Below, piece by piece: positions 8,464 through 17,399 of a DNA stretch of 64,000 bases (position 1 is the stretch's first letter; every line of letters begins with the position of its first letter). A model generated the notes under the pieces. It saw nothing but the letters and a program-made list of their open reading frames with translations. It was not told where the DNA came from and searched no databases. Source of the DNA: Verrucomicrobiaceae bacterium (GTDB taxonomy: Bacteria; Verrucomicrobiota; Verrucomicrobiia; Verrucomicrobiales; Verrucomicrobiaceae); the NCBI GenBank assembly GCA_947466075.1, contig CANIBP010000032.1:1-64000 (forward strand), given 5' to 3'. A program made the translations under genes and the position numbers.

Positions 8464-8604
8464 TTCGCGGCTTTAACAGTCCATATGAAGGTGAGGTATA
8501 GCGATTTCACAACATTTACGCGGCAAATTCGTCTTCAAGAACCTGCTAACACTGCTGTTGAGATTTACCGCCCCGGCCTGCTTCCTCTAGGCGAAAAATC
8601 AACT
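8464..8604 (+). pseudogene. Remnant of Y-family DNA polymerase (DinB-like) C-terminus
   Basis: The plus strand encodes LTVHMKVRYSDFTTFTRQ and then LQEPANTAVEIYRPGLLPL, closely resembling the little-finger domain of DNA polymerase IV (VTLKVRYxDFTTxTRSxTLPEPT). The catalytic palm is absent upstream and similarity fades after about 8604, although the frame stays open. It is a short orphan fragment in opposite orientation to the neighbouring clpB remnant. Confidence 0.6.
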
Positions 8605-8793
8605 GGTGAAGCGTCCGTTGAGGTTGCTCGGGATCGGTCTTTCAACCCTTGTTCATCACACACAAGGTCAGTGTTTGCTGCCCCTTTGAACTGGAGAAGG
8701 GCGGGCTTTAGCATGATCACGAAGGCCGCTAATGGGGTTTTCACCCCAAAGTGGTCGATGGATTCCTGTGGCCGTTGCGCGATGTTTCTCACT

Positions 8794-9231
8794 ATGAAAA
8801 TACTGATCCAATTCATTTTCGTTGCTGTGCTGGTGAGTTCGCTGACCGGATGTCTTTTCAAGGAGCCCGTGTTTGAGCAAGGGTTTTCCAAGATTGATCC
8901 AGCCCTGAATGGTGTGTGGGCAAGCGAAGGCGAGAATGGTGATCCCCGGAAAATGGAGTTCGCCGTGTGTGCATCTCTCGACGATGACCGCTACATCTTG
9001 AATCATCCGTCTGCTGACAAGGGTTCACTTTTCTACGAGGCGCGGTTGTTAAAAGTCCAAGACCGCACCCTTTTGCAACTTAGACTACTAGCCTCATTCA
9101 ACGATGGCATTCCCATGGCCGATGCTGAACGCTACACCCTTTCGTGGATCGAGAAAGGTCCTGCGGAATCAGGTTTGAAGGTTCGTTCTCTGAACGGGGA
9201 AAGCATTAAAGGGAAAACCCCGTCGAAGTGA
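8794..9231 (+). CDS. Small lipoprotein of unknown function
   Basis: A 145-residue protein beginning MKILIQFIFVAVLVSSLTGC, a lipoprotein signal with lipobox LTGC. The open frame extends upstream to 8419 through the polymerase remnant, but the signal peptide fixes the real start at 8794 (or the in-frame ATG at 8782). The mature part has a pattern LNGVWASEGE, then a hydrophobic-alternating region and YTLSWIEKG, which parallels the lipoprotein at 30778-31335, suggesting distant paralogues. Function unknown. It may be cargo of the putative island. Confidence 0.7.
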   Translation: MKILIQFIFVAVLVSSLTGCLFKEPVFEQGFSKIDPALNGVWASEGENGDPRKMEFAVCASLDDDRYILNHPSADKGSLFYEARLLKVQDRTLLQLRLLASFNDGIPMADAERYTLSWIEKGPAESGLKVRSLNGESIKGKTPSK

Positions 9232-9380
9232 AGCGACTCCTCGAAAACCCAGCAACGAATTGGAAAAGTCTTTTTGGTGAAGCGTCCGTCTTCCGGAAAC
9301 TGAAGGACAAATGATCGTTCCCGCGGCTCTGTCTCCGGCAACATGACTGCGACCGTTTAGAAGTGGTCAAACCTGCGACA

Positions 9381-9607
9381 TCAATCTTCAAACCACCGCT
9401 TCACGGCCTCTGGGTTGAACTGCACCATATGTCCCAATTTGCGAAAAGGGAGACCTTGTTGTTCGCGCAGCGTGGCGACGTGACGCGCGCTGCATCGCGT
9501 ATAGCGGGCCACGTCGTCGATGGTCCAAAGCGTTTCTTCGGCAGGAGATTAGGTGCGCGTTGAAGCAGCAGGTGAGTGGAGGGCAGTGGCTCGTTCATTG
9601 CATCCAT
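9381..9607 (-). pseudogene. Frameshifted excisionase-like HTH gene
   Basis: Minus-strand codons 9548-9381 encode a compact helix-turn-helix of the excisionase/AlpA type: LWTIDDVARYTRCSARHV followed by LREQQGLPFRKLG and VQFNPEAVKRWFED, then a stop. There is no start codon in this frame, which is closed by TAA at 9549-9551. A start is available in another frame at 9607 (MDAMNEPLPS), so a single-base indel near 9550 appears to have broken the gene. Excisionase-like proteins are typical of integrative elements and sit near their att site, as here. Confidence 0.65.
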
Positions 9608-9633
9608 GTGCCGGTGTCAACCGAACGGCACTG

Positions 9634-9649
9634 CTCGTTGCGCAACGAG
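9634..9649. promoter_or_regulatory. 16-bp perfect palindrome upstream of the HTH gene
   Basis: CTCGTTGCGCAACGAG is exactly self-complementary and lies 27 bp upstream of the putative start (9607) of the broken HTH gene, a position fitting an autoregulatory operator. Confidence 0.45.
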
Positions 9650-10018
9650 GTGGGTGAGTAGGGGGCATCGAGGCCATTATGACAACGCATGACAGCACCG
9701 CTGCACCTCAGGTTTAGCACCTTTCACTTGCACCCTTGATTTTGTGAACCGCCTTGTGGCTATTGGGACGGAGGGGTGCAAGATTTTTAATCTGTGATGC
9801 ACCTATGATTGCGCCTTTGGTTTCGTGAAACGACTGCACCCCCGGGCGCCTGCGAGGTTTCTTGAAGGTTGTTTTGGGTGTGGCATGACAGATTATGACT
9901 CCGAACCAACCGATTCCTGCCGATCCTTGCCAAGGTGATGAAAACACGACTTGCACGAAACTGCACATAGCCAACAGTGTAGGTAAACAAGTGCAAATCA
10001 CTGAAGTCCAAAGTCCCA
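9650..10018. other. Att-flanking non-coding region with arm-type repeats
   Basis: No gene is recognised. Two degenerate direct repeats of 24 nt (9728-9751 and 9809-9832, 19 of 24 identical) and several TTGCAC/GTGCAA words in both orientations occur between the HTH remnant and the tRNA fragment. Such repeats resemble integrase arm-type binding sites, but no integrase gene is visible. Confidence 0.4.
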
Positions 10019-10072
10019 CTCAAAATCTTGTATCCGTGAGGATGTGTCGGTTCGAGTCCGACCGCGGCACCA
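10019..10072 (+). tRNA. 3' half of a tRNA-Leu(CAA), attachment-site scar
   Basis: From the anticodon loop CTCAAAA through the 3' anticodon stem TCTTG, a long class-II variable arm, the T arm (GTCGG, loop TTCGAGT, CCGAC) and an encoded CCA, this is the 3' part of a leucine tRNA. The 5' half is missing: the expected CAAGA strand is replaced by TCCCA and no D arm lies upstream. The acceptor strand also seems one base short. A duplicated tRNA 3' end is the classic attR of an integrated element. For a plus-strand tRNA the intact copy should lie to the left, with the element between. Confidence 0.8.
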
Positions 10073-10119
10073 CTCAAAGAAGTTCGCAGGAGTCAGGAGA
10101 GAGCAGCGTTAACAAGCTC

Positions 10120-11016
10120 ATGCAAACACCGCGAACCGCCACCGCCCTCGTTGTTATCCTTGCTTTGATTGCGTGCGTTGTTTGGGCAGTCGAAAACGAA
10201 ACGTCGAGCGGCAAGCCGACCAACTTCGGTGTCAAGGACGGCAGCGTGCCCGAAGATCCGCGTGAGTACCGTCGTGACGGCAACGACTACCCCACTTGGC
10301 CGGTCAGCAAGGAACTGCCGAACGACGTTTTTACCTTCGCTCGCATCCGCTACAAATCTGCCTCTGGCGGACGCGGCTGGGGCCGGGGAAACCGCAAGTG
10401 GTCCACGGACTATCCCGATTCCGACATGAACATGTCGTATCGACTCCAGCAACTCACCTCGCTGCAGGTGAACCCGAATGGCGCCATTGTGGACATCGTT
10501 CCGGAGCAGATGCGCCATTATCCTTTCACCTACATGATCGAGGTTGGTGACATCGACATCACCGATGAGGAGGCCAAAACCATGCGGGAATACATGCTCA
10601 ATGGCGGCTTCATCATGGTCGATGATTTCTGGGGCACGCGGGAGTGGGAGAACTTTGAAGTCGCTCTCAAACAGATCTGGCCCGACCGCAAGATGGAGGA
10701 GATCCCGCTGGAACACGAAATCTTCCACATGGTCTTTCCCATCAAAGTGAAGCCACAGATCCCGCACATCCGCTTCGCTGAATACGTCATCAATCAGGGC
10801 ATCACCTATGAGTTCGACAAGCCCGGTTCCGAGCACGTCCACTACCGTGGCTACTTCGATGACAAACGCCGTCTGATGATGGTCATCTGCTGGAACACCG
10901 ACACCGGCGAAGGTTGGGAGCAGGAAGGCACCGATCCGTGGTACTTCAAAGAATTCTCCGAAAAGTATGCTTACCCGCTGGGTATCAACATCATCTTCTA
11001 TGCGCTGACGCATTGA
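10120..11016 (+). CDS. DUF4159 domain secreted protein
   Basis: A 298-residue exported protein with an N-terminal hydrophobic signal (about residues 9-27) and a DUF4159 body containing FTFARIRY, the segment YMLNGGFIMVDDFWG and a C-terminal NIIFYALTH. DUF4159 is common in Planctomycetota and Verrucomicrobiota, often beside MoxR/DUF58/von Willebrand operons, but here it stands alone. The fold resembles glutamine-amidotransferase-like domains. The activity is unknown. The start at 10120 is chosen because the signal peptide begins there. The open frame further upstream runs through the tRNA fragment. Confidence 0.85.
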   Translation: MQTPRTATALVVILALIACVVWAVENETSSGKPTNFGVKDGSVPEDPREYRRDGNDYPTWPVSKELPNDVFTFARIRYKSASGGRGWGRGNRKWSTDYPDSDMNMSYRLQQLTSLQVNPNGAIVDIVPEQMRHYPFTYMIEVGDIDITDEEAKTMREYMLNGGFIMVDDFWGTREWENFEVALKQIWPDRKMEEIPLEHEIFHMVFPIKVKPQIPHIRFAEYVINQGITYEFDKPGSEHVHYRGYFDDKRRLMMVICWNTDTGEGWEQEGTDPWYFKEFSEKYAYPLGINIIFYALTH

Positions 11017-11242
11017 AGCCTTCGGCGGTTTGAGTCCAACTCTGAGCCAGAGGAGCGTCCATGCGGAGCCTTTGCGGCGGAAGGTGTGGCGAACTTTGGT
11101 GAGTTTGGGGGACTAGTGGCCGTTTGAGATCGTCGTGCTGACTGTTTCGTCGCGGGCGGAATTCTATGCCTCTCGGGTGTATCAATTCGGCGAATAGAAA
11201 TGAACTGCTTGACGGCTATTGGATGAAGTCGCTTCGTCTGAA

Positions 11243-12010
11243 ATGAAGGACGATCATCACTCACACAAGCCAATCATTCCGTGGTATTTCTGGGCAATCG
11301 CTGCGGGAATTGTGATCTTGTGGAGCACAACCGTTCCTGTGGTGAAGTGGATGGGATTTGGCTCTCCGGATGGAGCTGGCACTTTTGGGGACACATTCGG
11401 GGCTTTGAACGCCTTGTTCTTGGGGTTGGCCTTTCTCGGGGTTTTGGCGAGTATCTTCATTCAAGGACGTGAATTTAGGAGCCAGTTGGAAGAGATGCGG
11501 ACAACAGCAACGGAAATGGAAAAGCAGAGCAAAATCCACGATGCTCAATTGGAAACATGGAGGCTTCAAAACGAGTTGTTCCGCCGTCAGCTTTGCGAGG
11601 CGCAGATTCAAGAACGAGTGTCTGCTGAACCCTTTTTGAAGTTAGAGGTCATGTGTGTCGCAGACGGAGAGAATCTGTCGATTAGCGTTTACTTGGTAAA
11701 CTATACCGAAGTGGTGTTCGGCGTGACGTTGCGCGCGTCATTCGCTGGAAAATGCGGATCTCATCCGGTGGTCAAACCTAATACCAATTATTTCGGATTC
11801 GATTCGAAGATTGCCCAAGACAGTCCTCAGGTTCAAGGCGCTGAGTTCATTTGTGAATACACTACTCGCTTGGGGCATACTCAGATTCAGCATTTCCCAT
11901 GCATCTTGGTAAGCAAGCCGGGTGAAGTTACCACTCTGCAGACTGATATGAGCCTAATTGCAAAGGAGATTAGAGCGCAGGTTGAGCAAGTTCAAAATAT
12001 GTCGTTATAG
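11243..12010 (+). CDS. Two-helix membrane protein with coiled coil, unknown function
   Basis: A 255-residue protein with two predicted membrane helices (about 11-35 and 51-75), the second in the segment FGALNALFLGLAFLGVLASI, which I recognise from a widespread family of uncharacterised membrane proteins often found near mobile elements. A coiled coil follows (76-125, rich in Glu, Gln, Arg), then a soluble C-terminal domain with beta-like alternation. The ATG at 11243 is preferred over the in-frame TTG at 11219. It stands alone, separated from its neighbours by 100-200 bp with nothing else recognisable. Confidence 0.7.
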   Translation: MKDDHHSHKPIIPWYFWAIAAGIVILWSTTVPVVKWMGFGSPDGAGTFGDTFGALNALFLGLAFLGVLASIFIQGREFRSQLEEMRTTATEMEKQSKIHDAQLETWRLQNELFRRQLCEAQIQERVSAEPFLKLEVMCVADGENLSISVYLVNYTEVVFGVTLRASFAGKCGSHPVVKPNTNYFGFDSKIAQDSPQVQGAEFICEYTTRLGHTQIQHFPCILVSKPGEVTTLQTDMSLIAKEIRAQVEQVQNMSL

Positions 12011-12115
12011 CGTGCAAAGAAAATGTCAGATATGCATACGGGTGGCTTTATGACTGAATCAATTCGGGAAACTGCGAACGAGTGGAGCTATGCGGACGAT
12101 TGCCTTAGGCGCGCC

Positions 12116-14137
12116 CTACCACCCGCTCTTCACATTCCAAACTTCGACCAAATCCTTCGGTAAATCGGTGATGAAGCGCGAGGGGCGCATCATGATGTCG
12201 CCGTCTCTCGCTAGGTGATTGATGACGGGGTAGGTGAGGTAGAGTTCGTCTTTGGCACGAGTCACTGTGACGTAGAAGAGGCGGCGTTCTTCTTCGAGGG
12301 CGGTGTCGCCGCCTTCGTCGATGGCGCGTTTGTGGGGGAACATGCCGTCGGCGAGCCAGATGGCGAAGACGACTTTCCATTCGAGGCCTTTGGCCTGATG
12401 GCCGGTGGTCAAGGTGACGGCGTCGCGGTCCTGCTGCTGCTGGTCGGGTTTGTTGTCGGTATCCACGCCGCTGAGCAGGGAAAGCTGGCTGAGGAATTCG
12501 AGGGGATCGGTGAAGCGGTCGCTGAAGTTGCTGAGCTGTTCGAGGTCCTGCTGGCGCTGCTCGTAGTTTTTGAACTTGGTCTTCATGTAGTCCTCGTACA
12601 CGCCTTCAACGATGCTACGGATCATCAGGGCAGGGGCGGCGGGCCGGCCTTCGGCGCCGATCATTTCGTCGAGCACGTAGGCGACTTGATCCCAGGTTTC
12701 CTTGGCCTTCTTCGGCACCTTGAGCGGGAGCAGAATCTCGGAGAAGCTAGCGGGCATGGCTTCGGACTTGGCGGCCTCGGTTTTGAGCCAGTCGGTCCAC
12801 AGTTTGACGGCGCTGGCATTGCCGATGCCGGGGATGAGGCGGACCATGCGCATGAAGCTGACCTCGTCCTGGCGGTTCACGGCGAACTTCATGAAGGCGG
12901 CGACGTCTTTGACATGCGCCTGCTCAAAGAAACGCAGGCCGCTGGTGATTTGAAACGGAATGCCGCGCTGGGTGAGTTCCATCTGCACCTCCATGCTGTG
13001 GAAGTGGGCGCGGTAGAGGATGGCGATGTCGTTGAGGTCGAGGCCCTGCTCGTCCTGCAACTCCAGGATGCGCTGGGCGATGAAAGCGGCCTGTGCGGAG
13101 GAGGAATCGAGCGCGACGAGGGCGGGGAGCGTGCCGCTGGACTCACGGGCGGGGCGCAGGGTCTTCGGCACCTGGCCGCGATTCATGGCGATGGCGGCAT
13201 TGGCAAGGTTCAGCACCTCGGGGACGCTGCGGTAGTTGATCTCGATCTTGTGCGTGCGGGCACGGGGCCAGTGCTCGGCGAAATTGAGGATGTTCGAGAC
13301 ATCGGCGCCACGCCAGGAGTAGATGGACTGCGCATCATCGCCCACGACGGTGAGGTTTCCCTGCGGGCCGGTGAGCAGCTCGATGAAGCGGCACTGGAGG
13401 CTGTTGGTGTCCTGATACTCATCGACGAGGATGAACTCGAACTGGCGGCGGTAGCGCTCCAGCAGGTCTTCGTTTTCCTCCAGGAGCTGCACGGTGAGCG
13501 ACAGCAGATCGTCGAAGTCCATGCAGTTGGTCTCGCGCTTCTTGTCCTGATAGAGCTTGCGCAGCTTCAGGATGCCCTCGGCGACTTGCTCGAAGTAAGG
13601 ATAACGCGAGGTGAGGATCTCCGGGAGCTTGGTGAGCGTGTTGTCGGCCAGCGAGTAGATGTCGCCGAGGACTTCGGCCTTGGGGAACTTGTAGCTGGTG
13701 ACGTCGATGCCGCTGGCGCCGATGACGGTCTCCATGAGGTCCTTTTGGTCCTCGCGATCCATGATGGAGAAGCCTTTGCGGTAGCCGAGGCGCTCGGCGT
13801 TGTAGCGGAGCAGGCGATTGCCGATGGAATGGAAGGTGCCGCCCCAGAGGCGTGTGGTGTCCGTGGTGACGAGCGCCTGCACGCGCTCCAGCATCTCGCG
13901 CGCGGCTTTGTTGGTGAAGGTGAGGAGCAAGATGGACTCCGGCGGGATGCCATTGTCCAGCAGCCAGGCCACGCGGTAGGTCAACGTGCGCGTCTTGCCC
14001 GATCCCGCGCCCGCGATGACCAGCGCCTGCCCCGGCGGACTGGTGACGGCGGCATATTGCTGTTCGTTCAGCTCCGCCTTGTAATCAATGCGGGGGGCGG
14101 AGTCTTGAGCGTGATGCAGCGTGTAGTTACGAGCCAT
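12116..14137 (-). CDS. UvrD/PcrA/Rep-type ATP-dependent DNA helicase
   Basis: A 673-residue superfamily 1A helicase. The Q-motif region (ELNEQQYAAV) precedes Walker A AGAGSGKT at 42-49. The Walker B motif VDEYQDTN, motif III DDAQSIYSWRGA, motif IV region EINYRSVPEVL and motif VI VTRAKDELYLTYP follow in order. It should unwind DNA 3' to 5' during nucleotide-excision or mismatch repair and at stalled forks. It is a little shorter than UvrD (about 720 aa), nearer Rep. The symbol is left open because UvrD, PcrA and Rep cannot be told apart from this alone. Confidence 0.93.
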   Translation of the reverse strand: MARNYTLHHAQDSAPRIDYKAELNEQQYAAVTSPPGQALVIAGAGSGKTRTLTYRVAWLLDNGIPPESILLLTFTNKAAREMLERVQALVTTDTTRLWGGTFHSIGNRLLRYNAERLGYRKGFSIMDREDQKDLMETVIGASGIDVTSYKFPKAEVLGDIYSLADNTLTKLPEILTSRYPYFEQVAEGILKLRKLYQDKKRETNCMDFDDLLSLTVQLLEENEDLLERYRRQFEFILVDEYQDTNSLQCRFIELLTGPQGNLTVVGDDAQSIYSWRGADVSNILNFAEHWPRARTHKIEINYRSVPEVLNLANAAIAMNRGQVPKTLRPARESSGTLPALVALDSSSAQAAFIAQRILELQDEQGLDLNDIAILYRAHFHSMEVQMELTQRGIPFQITSGLRFFEQAHVKDVAAFMKFAVNRQDEVSFMRMVRLIPGIGNASAVKLWTDWLKTEAAKSEAMPASFSEILLPLKVPKKAKETWDQVAYVLDEMIGAEGRPAAPALMIRSIVEGVYEDYMKTKFKNYEQRQQDLEQLSNFSDRFTDPLEFLSQLSLLSGVDTDNKPDQQQQDRDAVTLTTGHQAKGLEWKVVFAIWLADGMFPHKRAIDEGGDTALEEERRLFYVTVTRAKDELYLTYPVINHLARDGDIMMRPSRFITDLPKDLVEVWNVKSGW

Positions 14138-14199
14138 CGGGCATCAAACGCGGATGCGGGCCTTGGGCAAGTTTTGCAGCGGATGAAACTCACGCAAAG

Positions 14200-15498
14200 C
14201 TACTTCGGAAGCTGGAGCAAACCCGCACCCACGGCGGTGGCGGGTGCCTTGAGCGGTTCTGCGGTGCGGGTGAGCAGCGGAATGATGTTTGGGCCGTAGT
14301 AGCCACGTGCGAGCAATGAAGCGACGACTCCACTCGTGATCGCTGTGGCTTGTGAAGTGCCGCTGCCGATGACGAGTTTGCTATCCGTATAACCCGAGAC
14401 GATGCCGACCCCAGGAGCGACAAGGGTGAGGCCGGGGCCGGAGTTGGAGAAGTAAGCCTGCGTGCCATTCGCATCGACGGCACCGACGCTGAGAACGCCG
14501 GTGATGCCTGCGGGCCATGAAAGGGTGGTTTGCTGTTCGTTGCCAGCAGCGGCGACAATGACGACATTGCGGCTCTGCGCATAACGCACGGCTTCTTCGA
14601 GCATGGGCGAAGAACCAGCGGAGCCTAGGCTGATGTTGATGACGCGCGCACCGAGGTCGGTGGCTTTGACGATGGCGCTAGAGAGCAGGGCGGTGTTGCT
14701 GTCGCCATGCGTGTCGGCGACGCGGATGTCGAGCAGTTTGGCGGCAGGCGCGACGCCGCCGACGCTTTCATCGTTGCCAGCAATGAGCGAGGCCATGGCA
14801 GTGCCGTGGCCGTTCATGGTGCTGCCGTCATTCACGAGGTCGATGTGGGTGATCTGTGCGTTTTTGAGCGAAGGATGCGCCGCAATGCCGGAATCAATGA
14901 CCGCGACGGTCACACCCTGGCCCCAGCCGCTGCGATTGCCTGCGGCACCGATGGCATCGAGTCCCTGGCTACGAAACGGTGCGTGGCCGCCTGCATTGGC
15001 GGTGTCGGTTTGCGGTTCAGGTGGCAGAGCGGGGATGCGAGCGATGTAATTGGGGCCGACGTGCGTGTAATCGGCCGCATGCTCGTTGAGATCGCGCACT
15101 AGCGACGTCGTATCGCGAAAGCGGACGCGGGCAGTGCGCAGTTTGGCATCATAACCGAGCACTTCGAGGCCGAGGGCTGCGGCACGATCACGAAATGCGG
15201 CTAGAGCCTCCGGTGTGCGGAAAGTAAGCAACGCTTCGTTCGGCATGGAGTCGGGAACGTTGAGCGTGGCGATCAGCGGGACTGTTGCGGCAGTGGTTGG
15301 AGAGGGTGGGGCACTCGTGGTGGTCTTCTGCGTGCTAGCCGGTGATGGCTGGCGAAGCGGCATCGCCATGGGTTTCGTTGTTGCGACAACTACGGGAGCG
15401 GACGTCTCTCGATTCGACTCAATGGGCAGCCACACGACCGATCCGCACATCAGAACGATGGCAGTGGCGAACAGGATGGCTGGCAGGCGGTGGCGCAT
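14200..15498 (-). CDS. Exported subtilisin-like serine protease (S8)
   Basis: A 432-residue subtilase with an N-terminal hydrophobic signal/anchor (6-25), a Thr/Pro/Ser-rich stretch, an inhibitor-like propeptide (about 80-155) and the catalytic domain. The triad is Asp202 (VAVIDSGI), His231 (NGHGTAMA) and Ser382 (GSGTSQATA), with oxyanion Asn320 (AAAGN). All are intact, so it should be an active extracytoplasmic protease. It lies 62 bp upstream of the helicase gene on the same strand, but a shared role is not suggested. Confidence 0.93.
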   Translation of the reverse strand: MRHRLPAILFATAIVLMCGSVVWLPIESNRETSAPVVVATTKPMAMPLRQPSPASTQKTTTSAPPSPTTAATVPLIATLNVPDSMPNEALLTFRTPEALAAFRDRAAALGLEVLGYDAKLRTARVRFRDTTSLVRDLNEHAADYTHVGPNYIARIPALPPEPQTDTANAGGHAPFRSQGLDAIGAAGNRSGWGQGVTVAVIDSGIAAHPSLKNAQITHIDLVNDGSTMNGHGTAMASLIAGNDESVGGVAPAAKLLDIRVADTHGDSNTALLSSAIVKATDLGARVINISLGSAGSSPMLEEAVRYAQSRNVVIVAAAGNEQQTTLSWPAGITGVLSVGAVDANGTQAYFSNSGPGLTLVAPGVGIVSGYTDSKLVIGSGTSQATAITSGVVASLLARGYYGPNIIPLLTRTAEPLKAPATAVGAGLLQLPK

Positions 15499-15614
15499 GA
15501 GTGGTGAAAAGCTCGCACATCACCGCACTGGCGCGAGTTCTGCTTTTGAAATGCCGATGAACTTTTTCAACATCAACCTTGTCGCACCGCTGCGCTTTGC
15601 CTAACCTCACCACC

Positions 15615-17381
15615 ATGTCGCAGAATAAAGAAGCTTGGGGATCACGTCTTGGAGTCATCATGGCCGTCGCGGGCAGCGCGGTGGGGTTGGGCAACTTTCT
15701 GCGCTTTCCCGGACTTGCAGCGCAATACGGCGGCGGAGCGTTCATGCTGGCTTACGCGATTTCGTTTTTGATCATCGGCTTGCCAATCGGCTGGGCGGAG
15801 TGGGCGATGGGCCGTTATGCGGGCAGCCGAGGCTACAACTCCTGTCCGGGTGCGTTTGCGGCGATTCTGAATAAGCGTTGGGCCAAATACATCGGCATCA
15901 TTGGCGTGATCGTCCCGGTGGTGATCTACATGTATTACGTTTTCATTGAGTCATGGTGCTTGGGCTATGCGGTGAAGTTTTGGACCGGCGGAATCCATCT
16001 TACGAGCACAGAGGAAACCGTGGCGATGTTCAAAGTGATGAGTGGTCAGATCGCAGACGGTTCAGCGCTCACGCCGTCGTGGAATGCGGCACTGCCGTGG
16101 CTCATGATCGTGTTTGTCTTCAACTTTTGGCTCATTTACCGCGGCCTGTCCGGCGGGATCGAGAAGATGTGTAATTACGGCATGCCGCTGCTGATCGTGC
16201 TGGCGCTGGTGGTGCTGGCACGAGTGATGACGCTCGGCGCACCGGATCCTGCGAAGCCGCATGACAATGTGGTCAATGGACTTGGCTACATGTGGAATCC
16301 CAGCAAGGTGCAAATCGAGCGCACTCAGCCTGTGGCGGCTGGAGAGAATAAGGTGGTGGAGGAACTGGTGGGCGCAGCGGCCATCGCCAACGCCGAGCAG
16401 AAGGTGGCAGCGAGTGGCGGCACATTGAAACTTGTCACCATCACACCGTGGCAGCAGTTGAAAAATCCGCTGCTGTGGATGGCAGCGGCAGCACAGATTT
16501 TCTTCAGCCTTTCCGTCGGCTTTGGCGTGATCATTGTGTATGCGAGTTACCTGCAAAAGAAAGATGATGTGGTGCTCAGTGGACTCACCGCAGGCAGTGC
16601 GAACGAGTTCTGTGAAGTGGCGCTGGGTGGCCTGATCACCGTGCCTGCGGCGGTGGCGTTTTTGGGACTCGCCTCGGTGGCCGGGCAGGGAACGTTTGGT
16701 CTAGGCTTTACTGTTTTGCCGCTGGTGTTCGCGAAAATGCCGTTCGGGGCATTCTTTGGCGGTGCGTTCTTTTTCATGCTCTTCCTCGCTGCGATCACGA
16801 GTTCGATTTCGATGCTACAGCCGGGTATCGCGTTTCTAGAGGAGGCGATGAATGTGGGTCGCAAGGTCAGTGTGACGATCCTGAGCCTCCTGACAACATT
16901 GGGCACTGGTTTTGTGGTGTATTTCACGCATGAATTGAAGGCGCTCGATACGCTGGACTTCTGGGTGGGCACTTTCTTGATCTTCATCCTCGCCACGATT
17001 CAGATCATCGTTTTCGGCTGGCACTGGGGCATCGAGCGTGGTCTCAAAGAGGCGCATCAAGGCGCTTCGATTCGCATTCCAGCGATCTTTGGTTTCATTA
17101 TGAAGTGGATCTGCCCGCTGTTCTTGCTGGTGATCTTTGGACTGACTGTTCTCACGAGTGTCTTCGGTTTTGATCTCAGCACGTTCACCTTTGGCTCCGC
17201 TTCGTCTTATGTCGTCGATTTGATCGGCGGCACGAAGGATGGAAAGCCGGTGGCGACCAATCAAGCAGCGCAACTTAGCATGGTGCTTGTGATCATCGTT
17301 GCGCTTTTCTTCGGCTTGCTGTCCGCACGCTCGAAAGCCTATCAACGGGCCGAGCAAGGCCTGCCCAAACACGACGCCTAA
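15615..17381 (+). CDS. Sodium-dependent transporter, NSS/SNF family
   Basis: A 588-residue neurotransmitter:sodium symporter-type permease with about 12 membrane helices. The N-terminal signature SAVGLGNFLRFP and the following GGGAF are the conserved Na+ and substrate-binding segments of helix 1. An insertion rich in Val, Glu and Ala (roughly residues 225-275) sits in an extracellular loop. It probably imports an amino acid with Na+. Start at 15615 places the hydrophobic core correctly. A frame extension to 15579 adds only non-family residues. It is followed after 18 bp by a tiny membrane protein like the MetS accessory subunit. Confidence 0.92.
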   Translation: MSQNKEAWGSRLGVIMAVAGSAVGLGNFLRFPGLAAQYGGGAFMLAYAISFLIIGLPIGWAEWAMGRYAGSRGYNSCPGAFAAILNKRWAKYIGIIGVIVPVVIYMYYVFIESWCLGYAVKFWTGGIHLTSTEETVAMFKVMSGQIADGSALTPSWNAALPWLMIVFVFNFWLIYRGLSGGIEKMCNYGMPLLIVLALVVLARVMTLGAPDPAKPHDNVVNGLGYMWNPSKVQIERTQPVAAGENKVVEELVGAAAIANAEQKVAASGGTLKLVTITPWQQLKNPLLWMAAAAQIFFSLSVGFGVIIVYASYLQKKDDVVLSGLTAGSANEFCEVALGGLITVPAAVAFLGLASVAGQGTFGLGFTVLPLVFAKMPFGAFFGGAFFFMLFLAAITSSISMLQPGIAFLEEAMNVGRKVSVTILSLLTTLGTGFVVYFTHELKALDTLDFWVGTFLIFILATIQIIVFGWHWGIERGLKEAHQGASIRIPAIFGFIMKWICPLFLLVIFGLTVLTSVFGFDLSTFTFGSASSYVVDLIGGTKDGKPVATNQAAQLSMVLVIIVALFFGLLSARSKAYQRAEQGLPKHDA

Positions 17382-17399
17382 ACTTCACCCACCAGTTCT

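Noticed and set aside
9363..9563. Plus-strand 66-codon frame opposite the HTH remnant
   Set aside because: The minus-strand frame shows a clear helix-turn-helix pattern, so the plus-strand frame is its shadow.
10019..10072. An intact tRNA gene
   Set aside because: The 5' anticodon strand, D arm and 5' acceptor strand cannot be found upstream and the acceptor 3' strand is short, so it is only a 3' fragment.
12215..14299. A 694-codon open frame opposite the UvrD-type helicase gene
   Set aside because: It lies wholly antisense to an unambiguous helicase, has Val/Glu/Gly/Ala-rich low-complexity composition and no family features. High GC content creates such frames.
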